From contig PXAW01000080.1 of assembly GCA_003567055.1 (NCBI GenBank), forward strand, positions 1 to 5,787: a stretch of 5,787 nucleotides of DNA. The letters run 5' to 3'. The DNA comes from Hyphomicrobiales bacterium. GTDB taxonomy: Bacteria; Pseudomonadota; Alphaproteobacteria; Rhizobiales; Beijerinckiaceae. Below, one piece after another: positions 1 to 5,521 of the stretch (the stretch's first letter is position 1; each line of letters begins with the position of its first letter). The notes under the pieces are model-generated. The model was not told the DNA's origin. It made no database searches and worked only from the letters and a program-made list of their open reading frames with translations. Both the position numbers and the translations under genes were made by a program.

Positions 1-319
1 CGGCGATGCGCCGCAGGGCGGGTTTGTAGGGCGCCAGCGCATCGAGATAGCGCATATAGACGTCGAACAGCCTTTCGCGGGCAGGTTCCCCGATCAGATC
101 ATCGGAATTGCCGGCGAGCACCGCCATGTCGATCTTGCGGGCGAAACCGCCGAGCACGGCGCCCTTCGAGGGGAAGAAATCGCGCAAATCCGCAAGCGTA
201 ATGCCCGCCGCTTCGGCGATATCGCCGAGTTCGATATCGTCCCAGGGGCGCTCCGCAGCGAGCGCCATGGTCGCCTCGACGATCTCGTCGCGTCCCGGTT
301 TCTTCTTGCTGGTGGCCAT
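1..319 (-). CDS. TetR/AcrR-family transcriptional regulator (C-terminus cut by window edge)
   Basis: The first 106 codons of a one-component DNA-binding regulator are present; the ligand-binding C-terminal half lies beyond the left edge. A lysine-rich start (MATSKKKPGR) is followed by the helical TetR_N domain at about residues 10-56, with the helix-turn-helix near residues 28-52 (DIAEAAGITLADLRDFFPSK). The FFPSK ending corresponds to the usual TetR YxHFxxK region. The later stretch RERLFDVYMRYLDALAPYKP resembles TetR-like proteins I recall from alphaproteobacteria. The ATG at 317-319 is chosen because GGGAG lies about 8 nt upstream and the HTH begins at the normal distance. It is the third gene of a leftward run, 107 nt after proC, and a candidate promoter within an inverted repeat lies in that gap, so autoregulation is possible (inference). 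Its ligand and targets cannot be told from the sequence. Confidence 0.85.
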   Translation of the reverse strand, partial: MATSKKKPGRDEIVEATMALAAERPWDDIELGDIAEAAGITLADLRDFFPSKGAVLGGFARKIDMAVLAGNSDDLIGEPARERLFDVYMRYLDALAPYKPALRRIA

Positions 320-348
320 GCCGTTCTCCCGTCACGCTGCGCTGCCTG

Positions 349-372
349 GAAGCTCTATGATAACGCAGCTTC
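349..372 (-). promoter_or_regulatory. Candidate operator/promoter of the TetR-family gene
   Basis: A perfect 6-bp inverted repeat (GAAGCT at 349-354 and AGCTTC at 367-372) has a 12-nt spacer that contains a -10-like TATCAT on the minus strand (357-362). The matching -35 is poor: CCTACA at an 18-nt spacing is the best seen. It ends 29 nt upstream of the regulator start codon. TetR proteins commonly bind palindromes of this size over their own promoters; use as an operator here is inference. Confidence 0.3.
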
Positions 373-426
373 GTCCTCTGTGTAGGGGATCGCGCACAAA
401 ACGCGGGCGGGTGGCAGATATGCCGA

Positions 427-1269
427 TCAGCCCGAAAGCGCGCCGGCGCGGCTTTTGGCGGCCGCCACGGCATCGCGCAGCAGCGGCCGGAACCCGTTTT
501 CCGCCATCAGCACTTCGAGCGCAGCGGCGGTGGTGCCGCCCTTCGAGGTGACGTTCTCGCGCAGGGTCCCCGAGGGCAGCGGGCTTTGCGCGAGCATGGC
601 GCCGGCTCCTGCGACCGTGGCGCGCGCGAGCCTCTCGGCGAGTTCTTCCGGAAGCCCGGCATCGACGCCGGCGCGCGCGAGTTCCTCGGCCAGCAGGAAG
701 ACATAGGCCGGGCCGGAGCCCGACACTGCCGTACAGGCATCGATCAGACCCTCGTCCTCGACCCAGGCGACGACGCCGATCGCGTTTAGCAGCGCATCCG
801 CCATGGCGCGGCGCTCTTCCGCGAGGCCCGGCGAGGTGCAGGCGCCGGTGGCGCCCTGGGCGATGGCCGCCGGCAGATTGGGGATCGAGCGCACGATGCC
901 GCCGCAGCCGGGAATCGCCGCTTCGAGATTGGCGATGGTCTTGCCGGCCAGAACCGAGATCAGCGTCGTGCGGGAATCGACCAGTGGCGCGACCTGCGGG
1001 CCGACTTCACCGAGCACCTGTGGCTTGATCGCGAGAACCAGCGCCTCCGGCGGCGCGATCGTATCGCTGGCAGGATTGAGCGCGACCCCCTTGGCTGCGC
1101 AGAGCTGCTGCAGGTCGGGGCCGGGATGGGGGTCGATCACGGTGGCGGCGGAGCCGGGAAGGCCGACCTTGAGCCAGCCTTCGAGCATGGCAGCACCCAT
1201 CTTGCCGCCGCCCACCAGCAAGAGCGAAGCAGGCAGATTCTGAGCTTCACCGATCATCGCGACAGTCAT
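427..1269 (-). CDS. proC: Pyrroline-5-carboxylate reductase
   Basis: A cytosolic enzyme that reduces 1-pyrroline-5-carboxylate to L-proline with NAD(P)H, the last step of proline synthesis. The 280-residue protein is of normal family length. The N-terminal Rossmann fold opens with LLLVGGGKMG (residues 16-25), followed by LAIKPQV (79-85), VLAGKTI (106-112) and the conserved R127/PN block (IPNLPAAIAQG, 129-139). The C-terminal dimerisation and active-site domain has AVSGSGPAYVF (181-191) and the P5CR signature LRENVTSKGGTTAAAL (236-251). The ATG at 1267-1269 is preceded by AGGGGAG about 9 nt upstream; a second ATG four codons later has no better site. The gene follows the YbjN-domain gene on the same strand after 66 nt, with no clear terminator between, so the two are likely cotranscribed. 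Nothing is missing or truncated. Confidence 0.97.
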   Translation of the reverse strand: MTVAMIGEAQNLPASLLLVGGGKMGAAMLEGWLKVGLPGSAATVIDPHPGPDLQQLCAAKGVALNPASDTIAPPEALVLAIKPQVLGEVGPQVAPLVDSRTTLISVLAGKTIANLEAAIPGCGGIVRSIPNLPAAIAQGATGACTSPGLAEERRAMADALLNAIGVVAWVEDEGLIDACTAVSGSGPAYVFLLAEELARAGVDAGLPEELAERLARATVAGAGAMLAQSPLPSGTLRENVTSKGGTTAAALEVLMAENGFRPLLRDAVAAAKSRAGALSG

Positions 1270-1290
1270 GGCGTTTTGCTCCCCTTGTGG

Positions 1291-1321
1291 GCGCAGCGAT
1301 CCGTCTTGAGGGCGGATGCGC
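1291..1321 (-). other. Small imperfect hairpin in the YbjN-proC gap
   Basis: On the minus-strand transcript AUCCG pairs with CGGAU around a 9-nt loop. An outer GCGC/GCGC pair is separated from this inner stem by a 4-nt bulge. It lies about 22 nt upstream of the proC ATG and just before its ribosome binding site. No U-run follows, so it is unlikely to be an intrinsic terminator. In DNA this GC-rich it may be chance. Confidence 0.2.
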
Positions 1322-1335
1322 GCCGAAACCCGTTA

Positions 1336-1842
1336 TCAGGCTTCACCTTCGGTCTCGAAGAGCACGCTGTCCAGTGCCTCGCGCGCGGATTTTCCCGCCC
1401 AGAGTACAAATTGGAAGGCCTGATAGTGCCGTTCGCAGGCATCAATCGCCGATTTCATCAGCATTTCGCATTGCGCCCGGGCGGGCATGGTGCCGCCGGT
1501 CAGGAGCAGCGCATGGCGATACATCGCCACCTGCTCGGCCCCCCAGAGATCGAAATGCCCGACCCAGAGCTGCTCGTTGATCATCGAGACGAGATGCAGA
1601 AGCTCCGTGCGGCGGCGCTCCTGAACCTTGAGATCGAAGGCGCAGGCGATATGCAGCGCCTCGACTTCCGGGATCCAGGTGAAGGCGATCTGGTAATCGG
1701 CCCATTGCCCGGAGACCGAGACGCACATCTCGTCGGCATCGAAACGCTCGAAGATCCAGTGCTCGTTCGCAGCAAGGCGTTCGACCTCGTCGAGCGGGTG
1801 TTCGGCACGGTCTTCGTGAAGCAGCAGCGGGGTCATGGTCAT
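1336..1842 (-). CDS. YbjN domain-containing protein
   Basis: A cytoplasmic protein of the YbjN family, which resembles type III secretion chaperones in fold; its biochemical role is not established. The 168 residues from this start match the alphaproteobacterial form as I recall it: an N-terminal HPLDEVERLAANEHWIFER (residues 15-33), WADYQIAFTW (47-56), ALHIACAFDLKV (62-73), the SMINEQLWVGHFDLW segment (86-100) and a C-terminal YQAFQFVLWAGKSAREALDS (140-159). The start is uncertain. The family alignment I remember favours ATG at 1840-1842 or 1834-1836, but neither has a good ribosome site. An in-frame GTG at 1915-1917 is preceded by GGGGGA about 4-5 nt upstream and would add 25 basic residues. 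It is the head gene of a probable unit with proC, an association that recurs in Rhizobiales (from memory) without a known functional link. Confidence 0.88.
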   Translation of the reverse strand: MTMTPLLLHEDRAEHPLDEVERLAANEHWIFERFDADEMCVSVSGQWADYQIAFTWIPEVEALHIACAFDLKVQERRRTELLHLVSMINEQLWVGHFDLWGAEQVAMYRHALLLTGGTMPARAQCEMLMKSAIDACERHYQAFQFVLWAGKSAREALDSVLFETEGEA

Positions 1843-1926
1843 CCGTCGAAACGCGTGCGGGCGGACGAAACGGGCAAAACGCATCACCGATGCGCGCAGC
1901 CGTCGCGTGAAGGTCACTCAATCCCC

Positions 1927-1941
1927 CGGCGGATGCCGCCG
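1927..1941 (-). other. Short GC hairpin before the alternative GTG start of the YbjN gene
   Basis: CGGCGG (1927-1932) and CCGCCG (1936-1941) form a 6-bp stem with a 3-nt loop. On the transcript it lies directly upstream of the GGGGGA ribosome-site candidate for the GTG at 1917. It could limit access to that site, but so short a GC-only stem is common in this composition. Confidence 0.2.
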
Positions 1942-1965
1942 CAGGCGCGAATCACCTTCATCTCG

Positions 1966-1996
1966 ACTATATCCCGCGCGACTCCCGTCGATCAAA
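1966..1996 (-). promoter_or_regulatory. Candidate promoter for the YbjN-proC unit
   Basis: On the minus strand TTTGAT (1991-1996) and an AT-rich GATATAGT element (TATAGT at 1966-1971) are separated by 17-19 nt depending on the register chosen. They are the most sigma70-like pair seen in the non-coding stretch upstream of the unit. Transcription would start near 1959, about 40 nt before the GTG at 1917 or about 118 nt before the ATG at 1842. This is matched by eye only. Confidence 0.35.
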
Positions 1997-2216
1997 GTGC
2001 TTTCCGGGGCCGCGAATCGCCTATCGACAGCATTCGGGGCGCCAATAGTGATATCGCTGGAGGGCCCGTCGCGGCGAAATCGCGCCGGAATGCCCGCCAA
2101 ATGCCTGTTTCGCCGGGGCATGCACGGGCCTGGAGTCGGAAACGGAATCCTGCGAATCGATCCGCGCGCATGCAGCCCGCTGCTGCCCGTCTTGCAGAAA
2201 TCTGGGGAAATCCGAT

Positions 2217-2240
2217 CCGGGTGCCAGTCAGGCGCCCCGG
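2217..2240 (-). terminator. Possible terminator hairpin of purD
   Basis: CCGGG and CCCGG pair, followed by a small internal loop, then GCC/GGC around a 5-nt loop. The structure begins 1 nt after the purD stop codon. No run of T follows on the minus strand (the next bases are ATCGGATTT), so intrinsic termination is doubtful. Position is the main support. Confidence 0.3.
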
Positions 2241-2241
2241 T

Positions 2242-3528
2242 TCATGCCTCGCCGCTGTCGCGCGAGAGGGCCCGCCAGCCGATATCGGAGCGGCAGAAGC
2301 CCTCCGGCCAGTCGATCGCCGCGACGCCGCGATAGGCCCGTTCGCGCGCCTGCGCCACATCCGCGCCGAGCGCCGTCACCGCGAGCACACGCCCGCCATG
2401 GGCGGTAAGCGCGCCTGAACTGTGACGCGTGCCGGCATGGAAGACGAGGGTATCGGGCAAAGCGCCCGCCGCTTCGACGCCGCGAATGACGCTGCCGTTT
2501 TCCACCTTGCCGGGATAGCCGCGCGTGGCCAGCACCACGGTCAGCGCGGTTTCCTCGCACCAGCGCAAAGGCGGCAGCGCGGCGAGCTTGCCGTGGGCGG
2601 CGGCCATGAAGAGCGTGGCGAGATCGCTTTCGAGGCGCGGGATCAGCACCTGCGTCTCGGGATCGCCGAAGCGGACATTGTATTCGATCAGCTGCGGGCC
2701 GGATGCCGTGATCATCAGCCCGGCATAGAGAATGCCGGTGAACGGCGTGCCGCGATCAGTCATGGCGCGCAGGGTCGGCTCGATGATCTCGCGCATGACC
2801 TGCGCCTCGCGCGCCGGGGTCATCACCGGTGCCGGAGAATAAGCGCCCATGCCGCCGGTATTGGGGCCGGTATCGCCGTCAAAGGCGCGCTTGTGATCCT
2901 GAGCGGAAGCCAGTGGCAGGGCCGTCCTGCCGTCGCAGATGGCGAAGAAGCTCGCCTCCTCGCCCTCCAGATAATCCTCGATGACGACGCTCGCGCCCGC
3001 TTCGCCAAGCCCGCCGGCGAACATGAAATCCACCGCTTCCTCCGCCTCCGCCATGGTCATCGCCACGACGACGCCCTTGCCGGCGGCAAGCCCGTCGGCC
3101 TTGATCACGATCGGCGCGCCGCGCCGGCGGATCTCCGCCATGGCGCTCTCGCGATCATCGCAACGGGCATAGGCGGCGGTGGGGATGGCGTAGGCCGCGC
3201 AGATCTCCTTGGTGAAGGCCTTCGAGCCCTCGAGCTGCGCGGCTGCGCGGCGCGGGCCGAAACAGGCGATGCCGGCATCGGTCAGGCTGTCGACGAGCCC
3301 GTCGACCAGCGGGGCTTCCGGGCCGATCACGACGAGATCGATCGCCTGCGCATCGCAGAAGGCGCGCATCGCCGCGTGATCGGAAACCGGCAGATCGCGG
3401 TTCTCGCCGAGCGCGGCCGTTCCGGGATTGCCGGGGGCGATGAAGAGCCTCTCACAGAGCGGGCTGGCGGCGAGGCCGTGGGCGAGTGCGTGCTCACGAC
3501 CACCGGAACCGATCAGCAGGATCTTCAT
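2242..3528 (-). CDS. purD: Phosphoribosylamine--glycine ligase (GAR synthetase)
   Basis: A cytosolic ATP-grasp enzyme that joins 5-phosphoribosylamine and glycine to give glycinamide ribonucleotide, step two of de novo purine synthesis. The 428 residues match the usual length. The N-terminal domain begins [19 protein letters not shown] (1-19), with APGNPGT (31-37) and [13 protein letters not shown] (66-78). The ATP-grasp region includes GSKAFTKE (101-108), [18 protein letters not shown] (139-156), [13 protein letters not shown] (183-195), [20 protein letters not shown] (213-232) and the family signature RFGDPETQ (286-293). The C-terminal domain follows, with [10 protein letters not shown] (331-340). 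The frame is open 13 codons further upstream, but the ATG at 3526-3528 is chosen because the protein begins exactly where the family does and GGGAGACGAGG precedes it. It follows bioY after 39 nt on the same strand. No defects are seen. Confidence 0.97.
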   Translation of the reverse strand: MKILLIGSGGREHALAHGLAASPLCERLFIAPGNPGTAALGENRDLPVSDHAAMRAFCDAQAIDLVVIGPEAPLVDGLVDSLTDAGIACFGPRRAAAQLEGSKAFTKEICAAYAIPTAAYARCDDRESAMAEIRRRGAPIVIKADGLAAGKGVVVAMTMAEAEEAVDFMFAGGLGEAGASVVIEDYLEGEEASFFAICDGRTALPLASAQDHKRAFDGDTGPNTGGMGAYSPAPVMTPAREAQVMREIIEPTLRAMTDRGTPFTGILYAGLMITASGPQLIEYNVRFGDPETQVLIPRLESDLATLFMAAAHGKLAALPPLRWCEETALTVVLATRGYPGKVENGSVIRGVEAAGALPDTLVFHAGTRHSSGALTAHGGRVLAVTALGADVAQARERAYRGVAAIDWPEGFCRSDIGWRALSRDSGEA

Positions 3529-3553
3529 CGCCTCGTCTCCCGTATCGCGCGCA

Positions 3554-3579
3554 GCCGGCGCGCCCAATCAGCCGCCGGC
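3554..3579 (-). other. Hairpin spanning the bioY stop codon
   Basis: GCCGGCG (3554-3560) and CGCCGGC (3573-3579) form a 7-bp perfect stem whose 12-nt loop holds the bioY stop codon (3568-3570). It lies 25 nt before purD with no following U-run. It could slow transcription or help separate expression of the two genes. Because the GCCGGC core is self-complementary and the region is GC-rich, chance is a real alternative. Confidence 0.25.
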
Positions 3580-4176
3580 GCGTCCCAGAGCCGGATAGAC
3601 CCGGTGCACGCTGCTGGCAACAGAGGCCGCTGCCACGGCCTTGATCAGATCGCCCGGCACGAAGGCCAGCGCGCCGGTCGCCGCTGCCCAGAACGGCGTC
3701 TCGTAGACGATGGCGAGCCAGGCGATGCCGCCCGCATAGATCACCACGATACCGCCGGCGATGCTCGCAAGGAATGCCGGGACGAAGGCCCCTTCGCGCC
3801 CGAAACGCTCCATCAGCCAGCCGATCACGAAGGCGCCGACCGGCCAGGTGAGGAGGAAGCCGGCCGTCGGCCCCATGAAGACGGAGAGCCCGCCGCGTCC
3901 GCCCGGCAGAAGCGGCATGCCCATGGTGACGAGGGCGAGGAAGACGAGGACGGCGAGCATGCCGCGCCAGCTGCCCAGCACCGCGCCGGCGAGCATCACG
4001 CCCAGCGTCTGCGCCGTGATCGGCACGGGCAGGAACGGGATCGGGATCGCCGGGACGAGGCCGAGCACCGCGATGATCGCTGCGAACAGGGCGATCCGGG
4101 CCAGATCGAGGGTGCGTATCACCTCTTCGGGGCGTGAGCCGTTTTCGGGCGGTTGCGGATCGGGGGAATTCGTCAT
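3568..4176 (-). CDS. bioY: Biotin transporter BioY (ECF S-component)
   Basis: An inner-membrane, biotin-binding S-component of the energy-coupling-factor transporter class. The 202 residues contain about six hydrophobic segments, near 26-45, 56-72, 73-92, 103-123, 131-152 and 163-190. Family motifs are clear: PIPFLPVPITAQTLGVMLAG (45-64), GMPLLPGG (86-93), the FMGPTAGFLL loop (100-109) and FVPGDLIKA (172-180). A 20-residue hydrophilic N-terminal tail precedes the first membrane segment. The ATG at 4174-4176 is preceded by GAGAAG about 9 nt upstream; a TTG eight codons further up is possible but less likely. No bioM/bioN or other ECF ATPase/T-component lies beside it, so it either shares components encoded elsewhere or works alone. 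No TTATnnATAA-type BioR operator was seen upstream. It is followed by purD after 39 nt and is divergent from the oxidoreductase gene. Confidence 0.93.
   Translation of the reverse strand: MTNSPDPQPPENGSRPEEVIRTLDLARIALFAAIIAVLGLVPAIPIPFLPVPITAQTLGVMLAGAVLGSWRGMLAVLVFLALVTMGMPLLPGGRGGLSVFMGPTAGFLLTWPVGAFVIGWLMERFGREGAFVPAFLASIAGGIVVIYAGGIAWLAIVYETPFWAAATGALAFVPGDLIKAVAAASVASSVHRVYPALGRAGG
3592..3620 (-). promoter_or_regulatory. Candidate internal promoter for purD inside bioY
   Basis: On the minus strand TTGCCA (3615-3620) and TATCCG (3592-3597) are exactly 17 nt apart, within the last codons of bioY. Transcription would start near 3585, about 57 nt before the purD ATG. The -35 matches five of six consensus bases, the -10 only three. 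These bases also encode BioY residues, so the match could be coincidental. Confidence 0.3.
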
Positions 4177-4220
4177 CGGGGTCTTCTCAATCTCGCGCAA
4201 GATGTCGGGAATGCCACGGT

Positions 4221-4249
4221 TGCATATGGCGAGGCCGCGCCTGCGTCAA
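4221..4249 (-). promoter_or_regulatory. Sigma70-type promoter of bioY
   Basis: On the minus strand TTGACG (4244-4249) and TATGCA (4221-4226) are separated by exactly 17 nt. Transcription would begin near 4214, giving a leader of about 37 nt before the bioY ATG. This is the best promoter in the window. It may also serve purD, which follows bioY closely. Confidence 0.6.
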
Positions 4250-4341
4250 TTGTCGGGCTCCGGAATTTATTCGCTCTGCGGGCGAAACCCGGCGTGAAAT
4301 GAACTATCCTGACCAGAGAATACCTGCGTATCACGCGAAAT

Positions 4342-4366
4342 CGGGCGGTGCCAAAAGCATCGCCCG
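4342..4366 (+). promoter_or_regulatory. Stem-loop in the 5' leader of the oxidoreductase gene
   Basis: CGGGCGGTGC (4342-4351) pairs with GCATCGCCCG (4357-4366) over ten uninterrupted base pairs (one G-U) around a CAAAA loop. It ends 9 nt before the ribosome binding site AAGGGAG and 24 nt before the ATG. No U-run follows. A rival pairing, TCGGGC (4341-4346) with GCCCGA (4371-4376), would open this stem and place a helix against the ribosome site. A regulatory role is inference. Confidence 0.4.
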
Positions 4367-4390
4367 CAAGGCCCGAAGGGAGATATCCGC

Positions 4391-5407
4391 ATGCCGACAA
4401 ACCGCCGCTGGGTCCTCGCCGCCCGCCCGCAGGGGGAGCCCGCACCGGATGATTTCCGGCTCGAAACGCACGAGATCGACGCGTCCGCACCCCCCGACAT
4501 GGTGCTCGTGCGCAACCGCCATCTCTCGCTCGATCCCTATATGCGCCTGCGCATGAATGACGAAAAATCCTACGTGCCGCCCTATGAGCTCGGCGAAACC
4601 CTGGGCGGCCAGACCATCGGCGAAGTGGTGGCCTCCGGCAGCGCCGATTTCAAACCCGGCGACAGCGTCATCGGTTCCGGCGGCTGGCAGGATTACGCGC
4701 TCCTGCCGGCGAAGATGGTCCGGCGCATCGATCCCGGCCGGATCCGCGCGCCGGCCTGGCTCGGCATGATGGGCATGCCCGGTTTCACCGCCTGGATCGG
4801 GCTCGATCTGGTGGGCGGCGTGAAGGCGGGCGAGACCTTCGTCGTCGGTGCGGCGACGGGACCGGTCGGCTCCATGGCCGGGCAGCTCGCCCGACGCGCC
4901 GGCGCGCGCACGATCGCCATTGCCGGCGGGGCGGAGAAATGCGCGCTCGCGCGCGAGACCTTCGGTTTCGATGCGGCGATCGACCATCGTGATCCCGATT
5001 TCGCCGAGCGCCTCGCCGATGCCTGTCCGGACGGGATCGACGTCTATTTCGAGAATGTCGGCGGCGCCGTGTTCGAGGCCGTGCTGCCGCTCCTCAACGA
5101 TTTCGCCCGCATCCCCGTCTGCGGGCTGATCGCCCATTACAATGAAAGCGCGTCACCTGCGGATGCCAGCCCGCTCGCGCGGGTCATGCGCGCGGTGCTG
5201 GTGCAGCGGCTCTTCCTGCGCGGCTTCATCGTTTCCGATCAGATCGCGCGCTATCCCGATTTTCTGGGCGAAGTCGCCCCGCTCGTCGGCAAGGGCGAGA
5301 TCGTCGGGCTGGAAGATGTCGTCACCGGGCTGGAAAACGCACCACAGGCGCTGATCGGGCTGCTCGCCGGGCGCAATCGCGGCAAATGCGTCGTGGCGAT
5401 CGATTGA
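4391..5407 (+). CDS. NADP-dependent medium-chain oxidoreductase (CurA/YncB-like)
   Basis: A soluble, zinc-independent member of the medium-chain dehydrogenase/reductase superfamily, in the group with leukotriene B4 12-hydroxydehydrogenase and E. coli CurA (YncB). Relatives reduce the C=C bond of alpha,beta-unsaturated ketones and aldehydes with NADPH; the true substrate here is unknown. The 338 residues match the family length. The N-terminal domain carries VLVRNRHLSLDPYMRLRM (38-55) and GGWQDYALLP (97-106). The Rossmann domain has VGAATGPVGSMAGQLA (152-167), and GIDVYFENVGG (215-225) is typical of the group, as is the ending GLLAGRNRGKCVV (323-335). No structural or catalytic zinc cysteines are arranged as in alcohol dehydrogenases. 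The ATG is set by AAGGGAG 8 nt upstream. It is divergent from bioY, with no convincing promoter of its own found in the 214-nt gap. Confidence 0.93.
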   Translation: MPTNRRWVLAARPQGEPAPDDFRLETHEIDASAPPDMVLVRNRHLSLDPYMRLRMNDEKSYVPPYELGETLGGQTIGEVVASGSADFKPGDSVIGSGGWQDYALLPAKMVRRIDPGRIRAPAWLGMMGMPGFTAWIGLDLVGGVKAGETFVVGAATGPVGSMAGQLARRAGARTIAIAGGAEKCALARETFGFDAAIDHRDPDFAERLADACPDGIDVYFENVGGAVFEAVLPLLNDFARIPVCGLIAHYNESASPADASPLARVMRAVLVQRLFLRGFIVSDQIARYPDFLGEVAPLVGKGEIVGLEDVVTGLENAPQALIGLLAGRNRGKCVVAID

Positions 5408-5431
5408 CGATGCCGATCGAAGGCCGGGCTT

Positions 5432-5463
5432 TCTTCCACGGAAAATGGTCTTCCACGGAAAAT
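5432..5463. repeat. Two tandem 15-nt repeats, each an imperfect palindrome
   Basis: TCTTCCACGGAAAAT occurs at 5432-5446 and again, identically, at 5449-5463, a period of 17 nt. Within each copy TTCC and GGAA flank a central AC, giving a dyad. Two identical dyads in the gap before recQ resemble a pair of protein-binding sites, but no known regulator motif is recognised, and a simple local duplication would look the same. Confidence 0.6.
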
Positions 5464-5473
5464 CCCGGTCTCC

Positions 5474-5501
5474 CGCCCGCCGGTGATTTCATCGGCGGGC
5501 G
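5474..5501 (+). terminator. Strong hairpin between the oxidoreductase gene and recQ
   Basis: CGCCCGCCG (5474-5482) pairs perfectly with CGGCGGGCG (5493-5501), and three inner pairs (one G-U) close an ATTT loop, about 12 bp in all. It begins 66 nt after the oxidoreductase stop and ends 20 nt before the recQ ATG. It may end the upstream transcript, but no U-run follows. If recQ transcription begins upstream it would instead be a leader structure. Confidence 0.4.
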
Positions 5502-5521
5502 AAACACTCTATCCAGTCGCC

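Larger units (their letters stand above)
1918..2241. other. Non-coding stretch between the YbjN gene and purD
   Basis: Open frames cross this stretch on both strands, but their translations are rich in Arg, Pro and Ala and resemble no family I know. None has a convincing ribosome site. It contains the candidate YbjN-proC promoter and, at its right end, the hairpin after purD. I see no tRNA, known riboswitch, repeat array or gene remnant. The rest has no structure I can support. Confidence 0.55.

Noticed and set aside
391..426. Terminator hairpin after proC (CGCG-N7-CGCG, and GGCA/TGCC near the stop codon)
   Set aside because: Stems are only 4 bp and not followed by a U-run, so they are indistinguishable from chance in this composition.
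1918..2121. A 67-codon minus-strand open frame upstream of the YbjN gene
   Set aside because: It lacks a good ribosome site, contains no recognised motif, and covers the region where the unit's promoter is likely.
1126..2418. A 430-codon plus-strand open frame across proC, the YbjN gene and the non-coding stretch
   Set aside because: It runs through two real genes in antisense and has no family resemblance or ribosome site; a composition artefact.
2422..4137. A 571-codon open frame on the plus strand, antisense to purD and bioY
   Set aside because: It spans two clearly identified genes and a gene boundary; its product is low-complexity (Arg, Gly, His, Asp, Glu) with no recognisable domain. 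Long antisense frames are expected from third-position GC bias.
4177..4390. BioR operator or a riboswitch in the bioY/oxidoreductase divergent region
   Set aside because: No TTATnnATAA-type palindrome and no recognisable riboswitch core; only a promoter and a plain hairpin are visible.
4331..5137. A 268-codon minus-strand open frame antisense to the oxidoreductase gene
   Set aside because: The sense strand encodes a full-length, well-conserved oxidoreductase; the antisense product is His/Gly/Ala-rich with no motif.
5408..5521. SOS (LexA) box controlling recQ
   Set aside because: The alphaproteobacterial GTTCN7GTTC pattern was sought on both strands of the gap and not found.
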